The translations under genes and the position numbers were made by a program. DNA of 64,000 nt from Cryptosporangium aurantiacum (GTDB taxonomy: Bacteria > Actinomycetota > Actinomycetes > Mycobacteriales > Cryptosporangiaceae). The stretch is from positions 434,001-498,000 of the forward strand of contig NZ_FRCS01000002.1 of the NCBI RefSeq assembly GCF_900143005.1, read 5' to 3'. The number at the start of each line of letters is the position of its first letter. Position 1 is the stretch's first letter. The notes under the pieces are model-generated. The model did no database searches and was not told the DNA's origin. It saw only the letters and a program-made list of their open reading frames with translations. Positions 45,689 to 54,740 of this stretch are shown here, piece by piece.

Positions 45689-45823
45689 CGTGTTCCTCTC
45701 GTCTGCCGTGTGGGCTCAGGGCCCCGACGGCAGGCTACGCGAATAACGACAGTTCGGACGTCCCGCGTCCGATGAGGCAGCTCGGGGCCCGCAGAGCGAG
45801 CGTCGGTGAGTCAGGATGGTGGT

Positions 45824-47056
45824 GTGAGCACGAGTAACGCCGCCGTGCCACGGTGCGGCGCGGCGACCCGGTCCGGGCGGCCCTGCCAAAATCGTGTGGC
45901 GCTGCCGGGTGAACGCTGCCGTGTCCACCAGGGGCAGCCGGCGCTGGAACCCGCCCCCGACCCGTCCGAATCGTCCGCCGAGAGCACACCGCACTCCGAA
46001 AAGCCGGTTCCGCGAAAGGCCGGAGCCGGCACTCGCAGGCGGAAGTCGCCGGTGCACGGCCGCGCCCGGAACAGCGCACCAAAGACGCTGCGCCCCCCGC
46101 GCGGCGCCCGGCCGCGCAAGGCACCCCCACCGCCCGGCCCAGCCCTGCCCCCCGACGCACCACCGCCCGACGCACCACCGCCCGAGGCGCCCTCGTCCGA
46201 GGCACCGTCCGCAGAGGCACCACCGTCCGGGGCGCCGTCCGGCGAGGCGCCGTCCGCAGAGGCACTGCGGGCGGAGACTCCGACGGCCCACGCTCCGTCG
46301 CCTGACGCGCCTGCGTCCGTCCTCGACGCTGACCCCGGCCACGCAGCCACCACCACGCCGCCGGAAGCACCGCCCGGCACCCAAGCACCACCGGCCGCGC
46401 AAGCACCGCCCGGGCCCGGAGCACCATCAGGCGCGCAAGCACCATCAGGCGCGCAAGCACCATCAGGCGCGCAAGCACCACCCGAGGCGGGAGTGCCGCC
46501 GGGGGCGGAAGTGCCGCCGGGGGCGGGGGCGCCGTCGGGGCCGGAGGCTGAGCGCGAGCCGCGGGATCCGCGGCTGGATCGGGCCGCGGAGCGCTGCGCC
46601 TCCGCTATCCGGAACGGCGCGATGGACGCGGTGGACGCGCTCGCGGTGCCCTACCTCGGGGAATCCGGATGGCGCCAACTCCGGGACGCCTGGCGCCGCG
46701 AGAACTGCACGCTCGTGGCGACGGTCGCCCGGCAGGCGCTCGAGTCCCCCGCGAAGCTCCACGACGCCGCAGGCAAGCTCGCCGCCCAGGTGTGGATCTG
46801 GCTCGGCAGGCCGTGGCTCGAGCAGATGATGGTGCGCGAGGTCGTGAAGCGGCTGCCGATCCTGGGAGAGTCACAGGTTCGGCCGGTTGCGCGCGCGGTC
46901 CAGCTCGCCGGGATCCGACTCTGCCACGCCCACGACAACGACCTCACACGCTGCCCGTGCTTCGTCGACCTGGTCGAGCACGAAGGCGAACGCCGCCCCC
47001 GCCAGCTCCTCGACGCCGCCCCCAAGGGCTGGGACGGTCTCCGCCGGCTCCGCTGA
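45824..47056 (+). CDS. Cys/His-motif protein with long Pro/Ala repeat linker
   Basis: This 410-residue protein has three parts. The N-terminus (CGAATRSGRPCQNRVALPGERCRVHQG, shown here only as C-x8-C-x10-C-x2-H) resembles small zinc-binding modules found in phage and plasmid proteins. Residues about 90-255 are a Pro/Ala/Gly-rich linker with PPDAPPP, SAEAPPSG and APSGAQ repeats. The C-terminal 150 residues form a helical domain ending in LCHAHDNDLTRCPCFVDLVEHEG, a second Cys/His cluster. The function is unknown. GTG 45824 is preferred over GTG 45806 because the conserved part begins there. Confidence 0.65.
   Translation: MSTSNAAVPRCGAATRSGRPCQNRVALPGERCRVHQGQPALEPAPDPSESSAESTPHSEKPVPRKAGAGTRRRKSPVHGRARNSAPKTLRPPRGARPRKAPPPPGPALPPDAPPPDAPPPEAPSSEAPSAEAPPSGAPSGEAPSAEALRAETPTAHAPSPDAPASVLDADPGHAATTTPPEAPPGTQAPPAAQAPPGPGAPSGAQAPSGAQAPSGAQAPPEAGVPPGAEVPPGAGAPSGPEAEREPRDPRLDRAAERCASAIRNGAMDAVDALAVPYLGESGWRQLRDAWRRENCTLVATVARQALESPAKLHDAAGKLAAQVWIWLGRPWLEQMMVREVVKRLPILGESQVRPVARAVQLAGIRLCHAHDNDLTRCPCFVDLVEHEGERRPRQLLDAAPKGWDGLRRLR
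46421..46474. repeat. Three identical 18-bp tandem repeats
   Basis: GCACCATCAGGCGCGCAA occurs three times without spacer, encoding APSGAQ three times in the Pro/Ala linker. Perfect identity suggests recent slippage and copy-number variation among strains. Confidence 0.85.
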
Positions 47057-47065
47057 GATTCCTGT

Positions 47066-47109
47066 CCATTTTTCGACGTATCACCGCCGGGTGACACGTC
47101 GAAAAATGG
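47066..47109. terminator. Bidirectional intrinsic terminator
   Basis: Bases 47066-47085 pair with 47090-47109 with one mismatch in 20 and a 4-base loop. The stem base contains TTTTT on one side and AAAAA on the other, so it can release transcripts from both converging genes. It abuts the stop codon at 47110. Confidence 0.85.
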
Positions 47110-47889
47110 TCAACTTTCTCGGGCGAAGACGTCGGCGACGGTGGCAGGTGGGCGGCCGAGCAGGGAGGCGAGCACTCGCGGGTTCCCGGGCAGGCCGTGC
47201 TCGTCGTAGTACGTGAACATCGCACCGAGGGCGTCCCGGGCATAGCCGCGCAACGGCGTGTCCAGGTACCACTCGTTGAGGTCCTCACGCTCGGCCCGTA
47301 CACCCCACAGGGCCGCCACGTCCGCCACCGACAGCAGTTCCGGCCCCGCGAGCTCGTACGTGGCGTACGAGTGCCCGTCCTCGGTCAGCACGCGCGCCGC
47401 GACGAACGCCACGTCCAGCAGGTCGACGAACGCGAACCGTGTATCGACGGAGTACGGCACGCGCAGCACGTCAGCGGGCCGGAAGTTCTGGGCGTAGGCG
47501 CACGGCTGGAGCACGGTCCAGTCCACGTCGGACGCGACCAGCAGTTCCTCGGCGCGTGCCTTGGCCCAGTGGTGCGGCATGGCCTCGACGGCCGGATGCA
47601 GCACCGAGTGGTACACGACCCGCGGTACGCCGGCCGCGAGCACGTTCTCCACGATCGACGCCTCGGACGGGTGCACGTTCGGCGCGACCACGTACACCGC
47701 CGAGACGCCGTCGAGTGCGGTGGCCACTTGCCCCGCGTCCCGCAGATCGGCATGAACGGTTTCGGTCGCACCCAGGCCGGCCGCTGACCGACCCGGGCGC
47801 ACCAGCGCCCGGGTCGGTACGCCCCGAGCGGCCAACGCGGCGAGCACCGCCCGCCCGGTCTTCCCCGCTGCCCCGGTGACCCCAATCAT
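47110..47889 (-). CDS. NmrA-like NAD(P)-binding protein
   Basis: This 259-residue protein has the atypical short-chain dehydrogenase fold of NmrA/TMR proteins: GVTGAAGKTGRAVLAALAARG at the N-terminus, ADLRDAGQVATALDGVSAVYVVAP, and WTVLQPCAYAQNF. Members act as redox sensors or isoflavone-reductase-like enzymes. ATG 47889 starts the dinucleotide motif; the longer frame to 48246 overlaps the next gene in a GC-rich repeat and is rejected. Confidence 0.82.
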   Translation of the reverse strand: MIGVTGAAGKTGRAVLAALAARGVPTRALVRPGRSAAGLGATETVHADLRDAGQVATALDGVSAVYVVAPNVHPSEASIVENVLAAGVPRVVYHSVLHPAVEAMPHHWAKARAEELLVASDVDWTVLQPCAYAQNFRPADVLRVPYSVDTRFAFVDLLDVAFVAARVLTEDGHSYATYELAGPELLSVADVAALWGVRAEREDLNEWYLDTPLRGYARDALGAMFTYYDEHGLPGNPRVLASLLGRPPATVADVFARES

Positions 47890-48040
47890 CGCGACCCGCC
47901 CCGCCGCAGCCCCGACCGGCGCGGCCCCTCCCAAGGCGGCCCGGACGGGCGGCGCGGGCTGGTCCGCTGCGACCCGGACGACCCGGGCGGCCCGGACGAC
48001 CCGGGCGACCCGGGCGGGCTGGGCGGCCTGACCGGGCGGA

Positions 48041-49891
48041 TCACAGCACGTCCACGTCCGCGTGGGTGCGGCCACCCGCGAGCGCCGGGAAGCCCGGTCC
48101 GCGGTCGAAGAACGCTTCGGACGAAGAGGCCCGCGACGCCCGCAGCGCGTCCGAGGCTTCGACGTCGATCGACCCGTCGGCGGCCACGACGACCCCGTAG
48201 TCGGACCGAGCGCCCGCCACCGAGACCTTGCCCCAGGCCAGGTCACGCGCGACCTCGTCGTACGGCCGCTCCAGGGGGTCGCCCCAGCCGCCGCCGCCGG
48301 TGGTCCGGATCCGGATGATCTCGCCCGCGCGCACCGGCTCGGCGTCGGCCAACGCGTCGACTACCCGTTCGCGAGGCCCACCCGGGTCGATCACGACCTC
48401 GAACGGACGGCCCGCGCGCCCGCCACGGACCCCCCAGCAGGCGAGCAGCGACCGGTCGGCGATCGACATGAACGACGCGTCGCGCAGCATCCGGATGTGC
48501 TTCTCGTACCCAAGGCCACCGCGGTAACGACCCGCGCCACCGCTGTCCACCGCGAGGCCGAGCGACTCGACCACGAACGGCCACCGCGCCTCGGCGAACT
48601 CGACCGGGATGTTCCGCGAGTCCGGGACGACGTGGATCGTGTCCTCGCCGTCGGCGTAGTACCGGCCGCCTGACCCGCCGCCGAGCACCTCCCGCATCAG
48701 ATACGGCTGGCCCTCCAGATCGGTCCCGTAGACCCCGGTGTACCGGATCGTCTCCTGGTCGGCGGGCATGCGCCCGTCCACTGCCTTCGCGACGACGCCC
48801 GCGAGCACGCCCAGGAGCCGCAGGATCACGAACGTCCGGGCGTTCGTCGGCGCCGGGAAGATCGGCGTGAGCAGCGTCCCCGGCGGCGGGAACTTCATCT
48901 CGATCAACGGGACAACACCCTCGTTGACGTCGAGCTCGGCCATCCGCTCCGGCGAGTCGGCGAGATTGCGCAGGATCGGCGCGAGCCACTTCGCCAGGAA
49001 GTTGCCGTCCGAATAGTTCGCACAGTGGTTGATCGGGCCCTTGGCCTGCGGCGAAGTCCCGGTGAAGTCGAGAATCAGCCGCCCGTCGGTGACGCCGTCC
49101 CCGGCCGAGAGCTTGGTCAGCGTGATCCGCTGGGCGTGCAGCTTTGGCTCGTCGACGCCGTCGTGCTCGGCGTAGTCCTCCCAGACGTACTCACCGTCCG
49201 GGATCTTGGAGAGCAGCTCCTGCTGGAACACCCGGGTGGTGTTGGCCAGGATCGCGTCGAAGCAGGCCTCGACGGTCTCGCGTCCGTAGCGGGTGAACAG
49301 CTCACCGAGACGGCGGGCGCCCATCAGGCAGGCCGAGCACTCGGCGTCGAGGTCGGCGGCGAGCGAGTCGGGCATCCGCGAGTTGCGGGTCATGATCTTC
49401 AGCGCCGCCTCGTTCGGCACGCCCGCGTCCCAGAGCCGGATCGGCGGGACCATCAGGCCCTCTTCGAACACGCTGGTGGCCGCCGACGGCATCGAGCCGG
49501 GCACTGCGCCGCCGATGTCGTCGTGGTGCCCGAAGGCTTGGACGAAGGCCACCACGGAACCGTCGTGGAAGACCGGCACCGTGACGCAGAGGTCCGGCAG
49601 GTGCCCGATCCCGCCCTCGGACAGGTAGACGTCGTTGTGGAAGAAGACGTCGCCCGGCCGCATCGTGTCGAGCGGGTAGTCGCGGGCGACCGGCTGCACC
49701 AGCGCCGAGTACGAGCGGCCGGTGAGCTTACGCAGCTTGCGGTCGTGGATGCCGGCGCGGAAGTCGTGCGCGTCGCGGATCATCGGCGAGCGGGCGGTGC
49801 GGCCGATCGCCGTCTCCACCTCCAGCTCGATCGCGGCGAGCGTGCCTTCCACAATTTCGAGGACGATCGGGTCGACAGCCGGGCCGGTCAC
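48041..49891 (-). CDS. hyuB: Hydantoinase B / 5-oxoprolinase beta-type subunit
   Basis: This 616-residue protein matches the HyuB family: DPIVLEIVEGTLAAIELEVETAIGRTARSPMIRDAHDFRAGI, HNDVYLSEGGIGHLPDL, FGHHDDIGGAVPGSMP, GTSPQAKGPINH and the C-terminal TTGGGGWGDPLERP. With HyuA it hydrolyses a cyclic amide (N-methylhydantoin, 5-oxoproline) or carboxylates a ketone, using ATP. Its GTG at 49891 overlaps the hyuA TGA as GTGA. The short segment 47890-48040 after it is a GC-rich repeat of GACCCGGGCG-like units with no gene. Confidence 0.9.
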   Translation of the reverse strand: MTGPAVDPIVLEIVEGTLAAIELEVETAIGRTARSPMIRDAHDFRAGIHDRKLRKLTGRSYSALVQPVARDYPLDTMRPGDVFFHNDVYLSEGGIGHLPDLCVTVPVFHDGSVVAFVQAFGHHDDIGGAVPGSMPSAATSVFEEGLMVPPIRLWDAGVPNEAALKIMTRNSRMPDSLAADLDAECSACLMGARRLGELFTRYGRETVEACFDAILANTTRVFQQELLSKIPDGEYVWEDYAEHDGVDEPKLHAQRITLTKLSAGDGVTDGRLILDFTGTSPQAKGPINHCANYSDGNFLAKWLAPILRNLADSPERMAELDVNEGVVPLIEMKFPPPGTLLTPIFPAPTNARTFVILRLLGVLAGVVAKAVDGRMPADQETIRYTGVYGTDLEGQPYLMREVLGGGSGGRYYADGEDTIHVVPDSRNIPVEFAEARWPFVVESLGLAVDSGGAGRYRGGLGYEKHIRMLRDASFMSIADRSLLACWGVRGGRAGRPFEVVIDPGGPRERVVDALADAEPVRAGEIIRIRTTGGGGWGDPLERPYDEVARDLAWGKVSVAGARSDYGVVVAADGSIDVEASDALRASRASSSEAFFDRGPGFPALAGGRTHADVDVL

Positions 49892-51930
49892 GCGGCGGCC
49901 TCCTTCGTGATGATCAGGTTGCCGAAGCGGTCGATTTCCGCGCGGAAGCCCGGGTGCAGGGGCACGGTCGAGCCGTACTCCTCGATGATCGCCGGACCTT
50001 CGATCCGGTTCCCCGGCGACAGATCAGGGCGCCAGTAGATCGGCGTCTCCTGGTAACCGAGACCGGCGTCGAAGCACACTTCCCGGGTCCCGGTCGGGGA
50101 CGGCGCGGGTCCGGGCTCCAACGACACGAGCTCCGGACGCCGAATCGGACCGACGCCGGTGACCCGCAGGTTCACCCACTCGACCTGCTGCTCGGGCTTG
50201 TCCCGGAAGCTGTAGCCGTAGGTCTGCTCGTGCGCGTCGTGGAACGCTTCCCGGGCGGCGTCCAGATCCAGCCCGGAAACCGGCACCCGCACCTCGAACG
50301 CCTGCCCGTAGTACCGCAGGTCGGCGGTGCGCACGTACTGCTGCTCGGAACGCGAGAAGCCCTCACCGTCCAGTGCGGCCGCGGCCTGCTTCTCCAGCGC
50401 CGTGAACGCCGCATCCACCCGCGCCACGTCCAGCAACGAGTGCCGGGAGACCAGCGTCTGCACGTAGTCGTTCTTCACGTCGACGGTGAGCAGGCCGAAC
50501 GCCGACAGGTTGCCCGGGTCCCGCGGCACCAACACCGACGCGCAGCCGAGGATGTCGACCAGACGGCAGAGCAGCAGCGAACCAGAGCCGCCGAACGTCA
50601 CCAGCGTGAAGTCCCGGACGTCCAGACCGCGCTTCACCGTGACCTGGCGCAGCGCGTTGGCCTGGTTCCAGGCCGAGATCTCCAGCACGCCGGCCGCCAC
50701 CGACGGCAGGTCGAGTCCGAGCGAGTCGCCGAGCTTCTCGAGGCCCGCCTGGGCCGCGGAAACGTCCAGCGGGACCTCGCCACCGAGCAGGTGCGGAGGG
50801 ATCCGGCCGAGGACGACGTGCGCGTCGGTCACGGTCGGCTCGGTGCCGCCGCGTCCGTAACAGAGCGGACCGGGGTCGGCGCCTGCCGAGCGCGGCCCCA
50901 CCTTGAGCGTGCCCTCGCGCGACAGCCACGCCACCGAGCCGCCACCCGCGCCGACGGTCACGACGTCGATCATCGGGATCTTCGACGGGTAGGCGCCGAC
51001 GGTGCCCTCGGTGGTCAGCGTCGGCTCGCCGTTGAGGACGACGCTGACGTCGGTGGACGTGCCGCCGCCGTCGCAGGTCAGCACCTTGTCGAACCCGGCG
51101 GCACCGGCCACCAGCGCGGCGCCGAGGGCCCCAGCCGCCGGGCCGGACAGCACGGTGGTGATCGGCTGGTGCACGACCTCCTCGGCCGACAGCACCCCGC
51201 CGTTGGACTTCATGACGTAGAACGGGACGCCGTCCGGCAGCTTCGACGCGATGCCGCGGACGTACGCGCCGACCCGGGGCTTCACCGCGGCGTCGACCAG
51301 CGTCGTCATCGCGCGCTCGTACTCGCGGTACTCCCGGAGCACGTCGCTGGAGAGTGAGACGACTGCGGACGGGTGTTCCTCGGCCAGGATCTCGCGCATC
51401 TTCAGCTCGTGCCGGGCGTCCGCATAGGCATGAAGGAAGCAGACGCCGAGCGTGTCGACGCCCTCGTCGCGGAACCACCGCGCGACCTGACGCGCCTCGG
51501 CCTCGTCGAACGGGCGGATCTCCGCACCGGTGTGGTCGAGGCGGCCACCGACGGTCTTCACCAGGTCGGCGGGGACGATCCGCGGCGGCTTGACCCAGAA
51601 GTACGAGTTGCCGTAGCCGTCCGGGACGCTCTGGCGAGCGATCTCCAGCAGGAAGCCGAAGCCCTCGGTCGTGATGAAGCCGAGGCGGCCGACCTTGCCT
51701 TCGAGCAGCTGATTCGTGGCGACGGTGGTGCCGTGGACGAACGCTGTCACCTCGGACTCGCCCTCGATCAGCGAGAGCACCTTCCGGACGCCGTCCAGGA
51801 ACCCCTCGGCGGGGTCGGAGGGGGTCGACGGGGTCTTCGTAGTGACCAGGCGCCCGGTCTCCTCGTCGATCGCGACCACATCGGTGAACGTGCCACCGGT
51901 ATCGATCCCGATGCGCAGACGTCGTGGCAT
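49888..51930 (-). CDS. hyuA: Hydantoinase A / 5-oxoprolinase alpha-type subunit
   Basis: This 680-residue ATP-binding subunit has the signature RIGIDTGGTFTDVVAID at its N-terminus, HGTTVATNQLLEGKVGRLGFITT, SGPAAGALGA and CDGGGTSTDVSVV, all part of the actin-like ATPase fold of HyuA/OplA. It activates the cyclic substrate by phosphorylation for the HyuB partner encoded just downstream. ATG 51930 follows GGGAGG by four bases. The substrate could be a hydantoin, 5-oxoproline or acetophenone-like compound. Confidence 0.9.
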   Translation of the reverse strand: MPRRLRIGIDTGGTFTDVVAIDEETGRLVTTKTPSTPSDPAEGFLDGVRKVLSLIEGESEVTAFVHGTTVATNQLLEGKVGRLGFITTEGFGFLLEIARQSVPDGYGNSYFWVKPPRIVPADLVKTVGGRLDHTGAEIRPFDEAEARQVARWFRDEGVDTLGVCFLHAYADARHELKMREILAEEHPSAVVSLSSDVLREYREYERAMTTLVDAAVKPRVGAYVRGIASKLPDGVPFYVMKSNGGVLSAEEVVHQPITTVLSGPAAGALGAALVAGAAGFDKVLTCDGGGTSTDVSVVLNGEPTLTTEGTVGAYPSKIPMIDVVTVGAGGGSVAWLSREGTLKVGPRSAGADPGPLCYGRGGTEPTVTDAHVVLGRIPPHLLGGEVPLDVSAAQAGLEKLGDSLGLDLPSVAAGVLEISAWNQANALRQVTVKRGLDVRDFTLVTFGGSGSLLLCRLVDILGCASVLVPRDPGNLSAFGLLTVDVKNDYVQTLVSRHSLLDVARVDAAFTALEKQAAAALDGEGFSRSEQQYVRTADLRYYGQAFEVRVPVSGLDLDAAREAFHDAHEQTYGYSFRDKPEQQVEWVNLRVTGVGPIRRPELVSLEPGPAPSPTGTREVCFDAGLGYQETPIYWRPDLSPGNRIEGPAIIEEYGSTVPLHPGFRAEIDRFGNLIITKEAAA

Positions 51931-52128
51931 CCGACCTCCCTGAACTCTGATTACCCAAAATTCAACGGGCAAGATCCGCCAGGTTCGTCGTCAAGTCTTG
52001 CCGAGAACGGGAGGGCCACCGTCGTCAACGCGCGGGCTCGAAAAAATTCTTCGAAGGCGATGTCCGAACCGGCGCTCGCCGCACGACGCCATAGTGACGA
52101 CACGCTTTCGAGCCGAGGAGAGACGACC

Positions 52129-52482
52129 ATGAAGTTCCTGCAGATGGTGAAGTCGCGCGAGAACCAGGGCAACCCGCCGCAGGCGCTGTACGACGCGATG
52201 GGCAAGTACATCGAGGAGTTCGCCACCACCGGCCGGCTCGTGACGACCGGCGGGCTGCTGCCGACGTCGTCCGGAGCCACCGTCCGGGCCTCCGGCGGAC
52301 AGGTCATCGTGTCCGACGGGCCGTTCGCGGAGGCCACCGAGGTCGTCGGCGGGTACGCGATCGTCGAGTACGACACGCTCGAGGAGGCCGTCGCCGGCGC
52401 GAAGGACTTCATCCAGCTTCACGTCGACAACTGGCCGGGCTGGGAGGGCGAATCCGAGGTCCGCCAGATCGCGGAGTTCTAA
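52129..52482 (+). CDS. YCII/DGPF domain protein
   Basis: This 117-residue ferredoxin-like-fold protein has the DGPF motif (VSDGPFAEATEVVGGYAIVE) that names the family, and MKFLQMVKSRENQG at its start. Its function is unknown. The ATG at 52129 follows GAGGAG. It is directly upstream of an ECF42-type sigma factor gene, the hallmark context of ECF42. A TGTCCGAA at 52061-52068, 16 bases before CGACGCC, is a weak candidate for the sigma factor's own promoter. Confidence 0.88.
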   Translation: MKFLQMVKSRENQGNPPQALYDAMGKYIEEFATTGRLVTTGGLLPTSSGATVRASGGQVIVSDGPFAEATEVVGGYAIVEYDTLEEAVAGAKDFIQLHVDNWPGWEGESEVRQIAEF

Positions 52483-52496
52483 GCGGGTTCGCGCCG

Positions 52497-52525
52497 ACGC
52501 TCCGGGCAGTTGCCGCCCGGGGCGT
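52497..52525. terminator. Hairpin between DGPF and sigma gene
   Basis: ACGCTCCGGGC (52497-52507) pairs with GCCCGGGGCGT (52515-52525), one G-T pair, 7-base loop. It may attenuate read-through into the sigma gene. Confidence 0.45.
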
Positions 52526-52546
52526 TGGCTGCTGGGATCGGGAGCC

Positions 52547-53782
52547 GTGACGAGCGGCTCCAACGACGTGGTGACGAAGGTTTGGCGGGACCAGTCCTCC
52601 CGGGTGGTGGGCGGGCTACTGCGCATGACGCACGACCTCGACCTGGCTGAGGACCTCGCGTCCGACGCGCTGGTGGCCGCGCTCGAGCAGTGGCCGGCCA
52701 CGGGCGTCCCTGACAACCCGGGTGCCTGGTTGATGTCCGTCGCCAAGCGCCGGGCCATCGATCATTTCCGTCGGGCGGAGAGGTACGACCGGCTGGCGGT
52801 GCAACTCGCCCCGGAGGCCTTTGTGCCCGATTTCGACGCTGCGGTCGACCACATTGAGGACGACGTCCTACGGCTGATGTTGGTCACGTGCCACCCGGCG
52901 CTCACCACCGAGTCCCAGATCGCGTTGACGCTCCGGCTGCTCGGCGGACTCACGACGAAGGAGATCGGCCGCGCGTTCCTGGTCCCGGAGCAGACCGTGG
53001 TCCGGCGGATCACCCGGGCCAAGCGGACGCTGGCCGAGGCCGGCACCGGGCTCGACGACCTCGACCGCACCGAGCAGGTCCGCCGGCTGCCGTCGGTCTT
53101 GCAGGTCATCTACCTGATCTTCACCGAGGGCTACTCCGCGACTGCGGGCGACGACTGGATGCGTCCCGCGCTCTGCGACGAAGCGATCCGGCTGGCACGC
53201 CTGGTCGCCGACATCGTGCCGCGGGAGCCGGAGCCGCAGGGGCTGCTCGCGCTGATGTACTTCCAGGCGTCCCGGCTGCCTGCCCGCACGGACGACGCCG
53301 GGAACCCGGTGCTCCTAGCTGACCAGGACCGGGACCGATGGGACCAGTTGGCGATCCGCCGTGGGATCGAAGCGCTGGGCGCTTGCCTGCGTGCCGGGGG
53401 CACCGGTGGTGTCTACGGCCTGCAGGCGGCGATCGCCGCCGAACACGCGATCGCGCCGAACGCCGAGGCGACGAACTGGACGCGGATCGCTCGCCTGTAC
53501 GACGAACTGGCCGTCGCGACGCCGTCGCCGGTCGTCCGGCTGAACCGGGCGGTGGCGCGGGGCATGGCCGACGGTCCGGCCGTCGGGTTGCGGCTGGTTG
53601 ACGAGTTGACGGACGAGCCGGCGCTGCGGGAGTACCACCTGTTGCCGAGCATCCGGGGCGATCTGCTGGCGAAGCTCGGGCGCCGCGAGGAGGCGCGCGC
53701 GGAGTTCGAGCGTGCGGCGGGCCTGGCGCGCAACACGCGCGAACGTGCGTTCTTGACCGAGCGAGCGGCAAGCCTCAGGTAG
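52547..53782 (+). CDS. ECF42-type RNA polymerase sigma factor with TPR-like C-terminus
   Basis: This 411-residue protein has sigma region 2 (RVVGGLLRMTHDLDLAEDLASDALVAALEQWP), region 4 (ALTLRLLGGLTTKEIGRAFLVPEQTVVRRITRAKRTL) and a 200-residue C-terminal helical extension (DUF6596/TPR-like; QAAIAAEHA, LYDELA, LNRAVA, FERAAGLARNTRERAFL). ECF42 factors carry this extension and have no anti-sigma factor; activity is thought to be set by the C-terminal domain. The upstream DGPF gene is its usual target. GTG 52547 starts region 2. The following 95 bases (53783-53877) are GC low-complexity. Confidence 0.9.
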   Translation: MTSGSNDVVTKVWRDQSSRVVGGLLRMTHDLDLAEDLASDALVAALEQWPATGVPDNPGAWLMSVAKRRAIDHFRRAERYDRLAVQLAPEAFVPDFDAAVDHIEDDVLRLMLVTCHPALTTESQIALTLRLLGGLTTKEIGRAFLVPEQTVVRRITRAKRTLAEAGTGLDDLDRTEQVRRLPSVLQVIYLIFTEGYSATAGDDWMRPALCDEAIRLARLVADIVPREPEPQGLLALMYFQASRLPARTDDAGNPVLLADQDRDRWDQLAIRRGIEALGACLRAGGTGGVYGLQAAIAAEHAIAPNAEATNWTRIARLYDELAVATPSPVVRLNRAVARGMADGPAVGLRLVDELTDEPALREYHLLPSIRGDLLAKLGRREEARAEFERAAGLARNTRERAFLTERAASLR

Positions 53783-53877
53783 CCGCGAGGCGGCGCCGCC
53801 GGGCGCGGGCGCAGGGCCGCGCGGGCGGGGCGCCGCGGGGCGCCTCCGGGCGCGGGCGGCGCCGGGCGCGGCGCGCG

Positions 53878-54726
53878 TTACGGCGCCGCGGCGGCGGCGA
53901 GGGCGGTGAGGGTCGGGCCGAGTGGCGCGTCGACGCGGACGCTCGCGTGGTCGTCGCCGCGGGTCGGACCCTGGTTGACGATCCCCACCGGGATCCCGGC
54001 CTTGGCCGCCTGCACCACGAACCGCCGCCCGGAGTACACGGTCAACGACGACCCGAGCACGAGCAGGCCGCCCGCACGCTCGATCGTCGCCGTACAGTCG
54101 GCGACCCGCTCCTTCGGCACGTTCTCGCCGAAGAACACGACGTCCGGCTTGAGGACACCGCCGCACCCGATGCAGTCGACGACCGCGAACCCGTCCAGCT
54201 GCTCCTCGGGTAGGTCGACGTCACCATCGGGGTTCACCGTGGCCTCGTCGACCGGGCCCCCGAACCCGGGATTGGCCGCCCGGAGCCGATCGTCCAACTC
54301 GATGCGGTCGCTGAGCTCACCGCAGTCGAGGCAGATCACCCGGTCGAGCGAACCGTGCAGCTCGACCACGTCCTGGGCACCACCGGCCTGGTGCAGCCCG
54401 TCGACGTTCTGCGTGATCACCCGCCGGACCAGGCCGCACGACTCCAGCCGGGCGACCGCGCGGTGCCCGTCGTTCGGCGCGGCGGCCGAGATCATCCGCC
54501 AGCCGAGGAAGCTGCGTGCCCAGTACCGGCGGCGGGCGGCCGGGTCGCGGGTGAATGCCTGGTAGGTCATCGGCGTGTGGTTGCGCTGGAACGCGCCGGA
54601 CGGACCGCGGTAGTCGGGGATGCCGGACTCGGTGGAAATGCCGGCACCGCTGAGCACGATCAGATCGCCGGATCGCACCAGCGCCGTCAGCTCGGCGAGA
54701 GCCGCGTCCGGGAGCGTGAGCGTCAC
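53878..54726 (-). CDS. Sir2 family NAD-dependent protein deacetylase
   Basis: This 282-residue sirtuin has the NAD motifs LSGAGISTESGIPDYRG (residues 25-41) and TQNVDGLHQ, the catalytic His in VELHGSL, and a zinc site from CLDCGE and CIGCGG. It removes acetyl or acyl groups from lysines in the cytosol. An insertion between the Cys pairs (GDVDLPEEQLDGFAVVD) is typical of the actinobacterial branch. The GTG at 54726 was chosen because the longer frame to 54768 covers the start of the neighbouring gene's terminal region. Confidence 0.9.
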   Translation of the reverse strand: MTLTLPDAALAELTALVRSGDLIVLSGAGISTESGIPDYRGPSGAFQRNHTPMTYQAFTRDPAARRRYWARSFLGWRMISAAAPNDGHRAVARLESCGLVRRVITQNVDGLHQAGGAQDVVELHGSLDRVICLDCGELSDRIELDDRLRAANPGFGGPVDEATVNPDGDVDLPEEQLDGFAVVDCIGCGGVLKPDVVFFGENVPKERVADCTATIERAGGLLVLGSSLTVYSGRRFVVQAAKAGIPVGIVNQGPTRGDDHASVRVDAPLGPTLTALAAAAAP

Positions 54727-54740
54727 GCACCCATCGTGCC

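Noticed and set aside
47890-48040. GACCCGGGCG-like short repeats after hyuB, part of a longer frame of the NmrA gene
   Set aside because: Simple GC-rich slippage sequence; the frame upstream of ATG 47889 overlaps hyuB and is not conserved.
53783-53877. A highly GC-rich, repetitive stretch between the sigma and Sir2 genes
   Set aside because: Low-complexity GC sequence with overlapping CGGGCGCGGGC-like units; no unit long or exact enough to call a repeat element.
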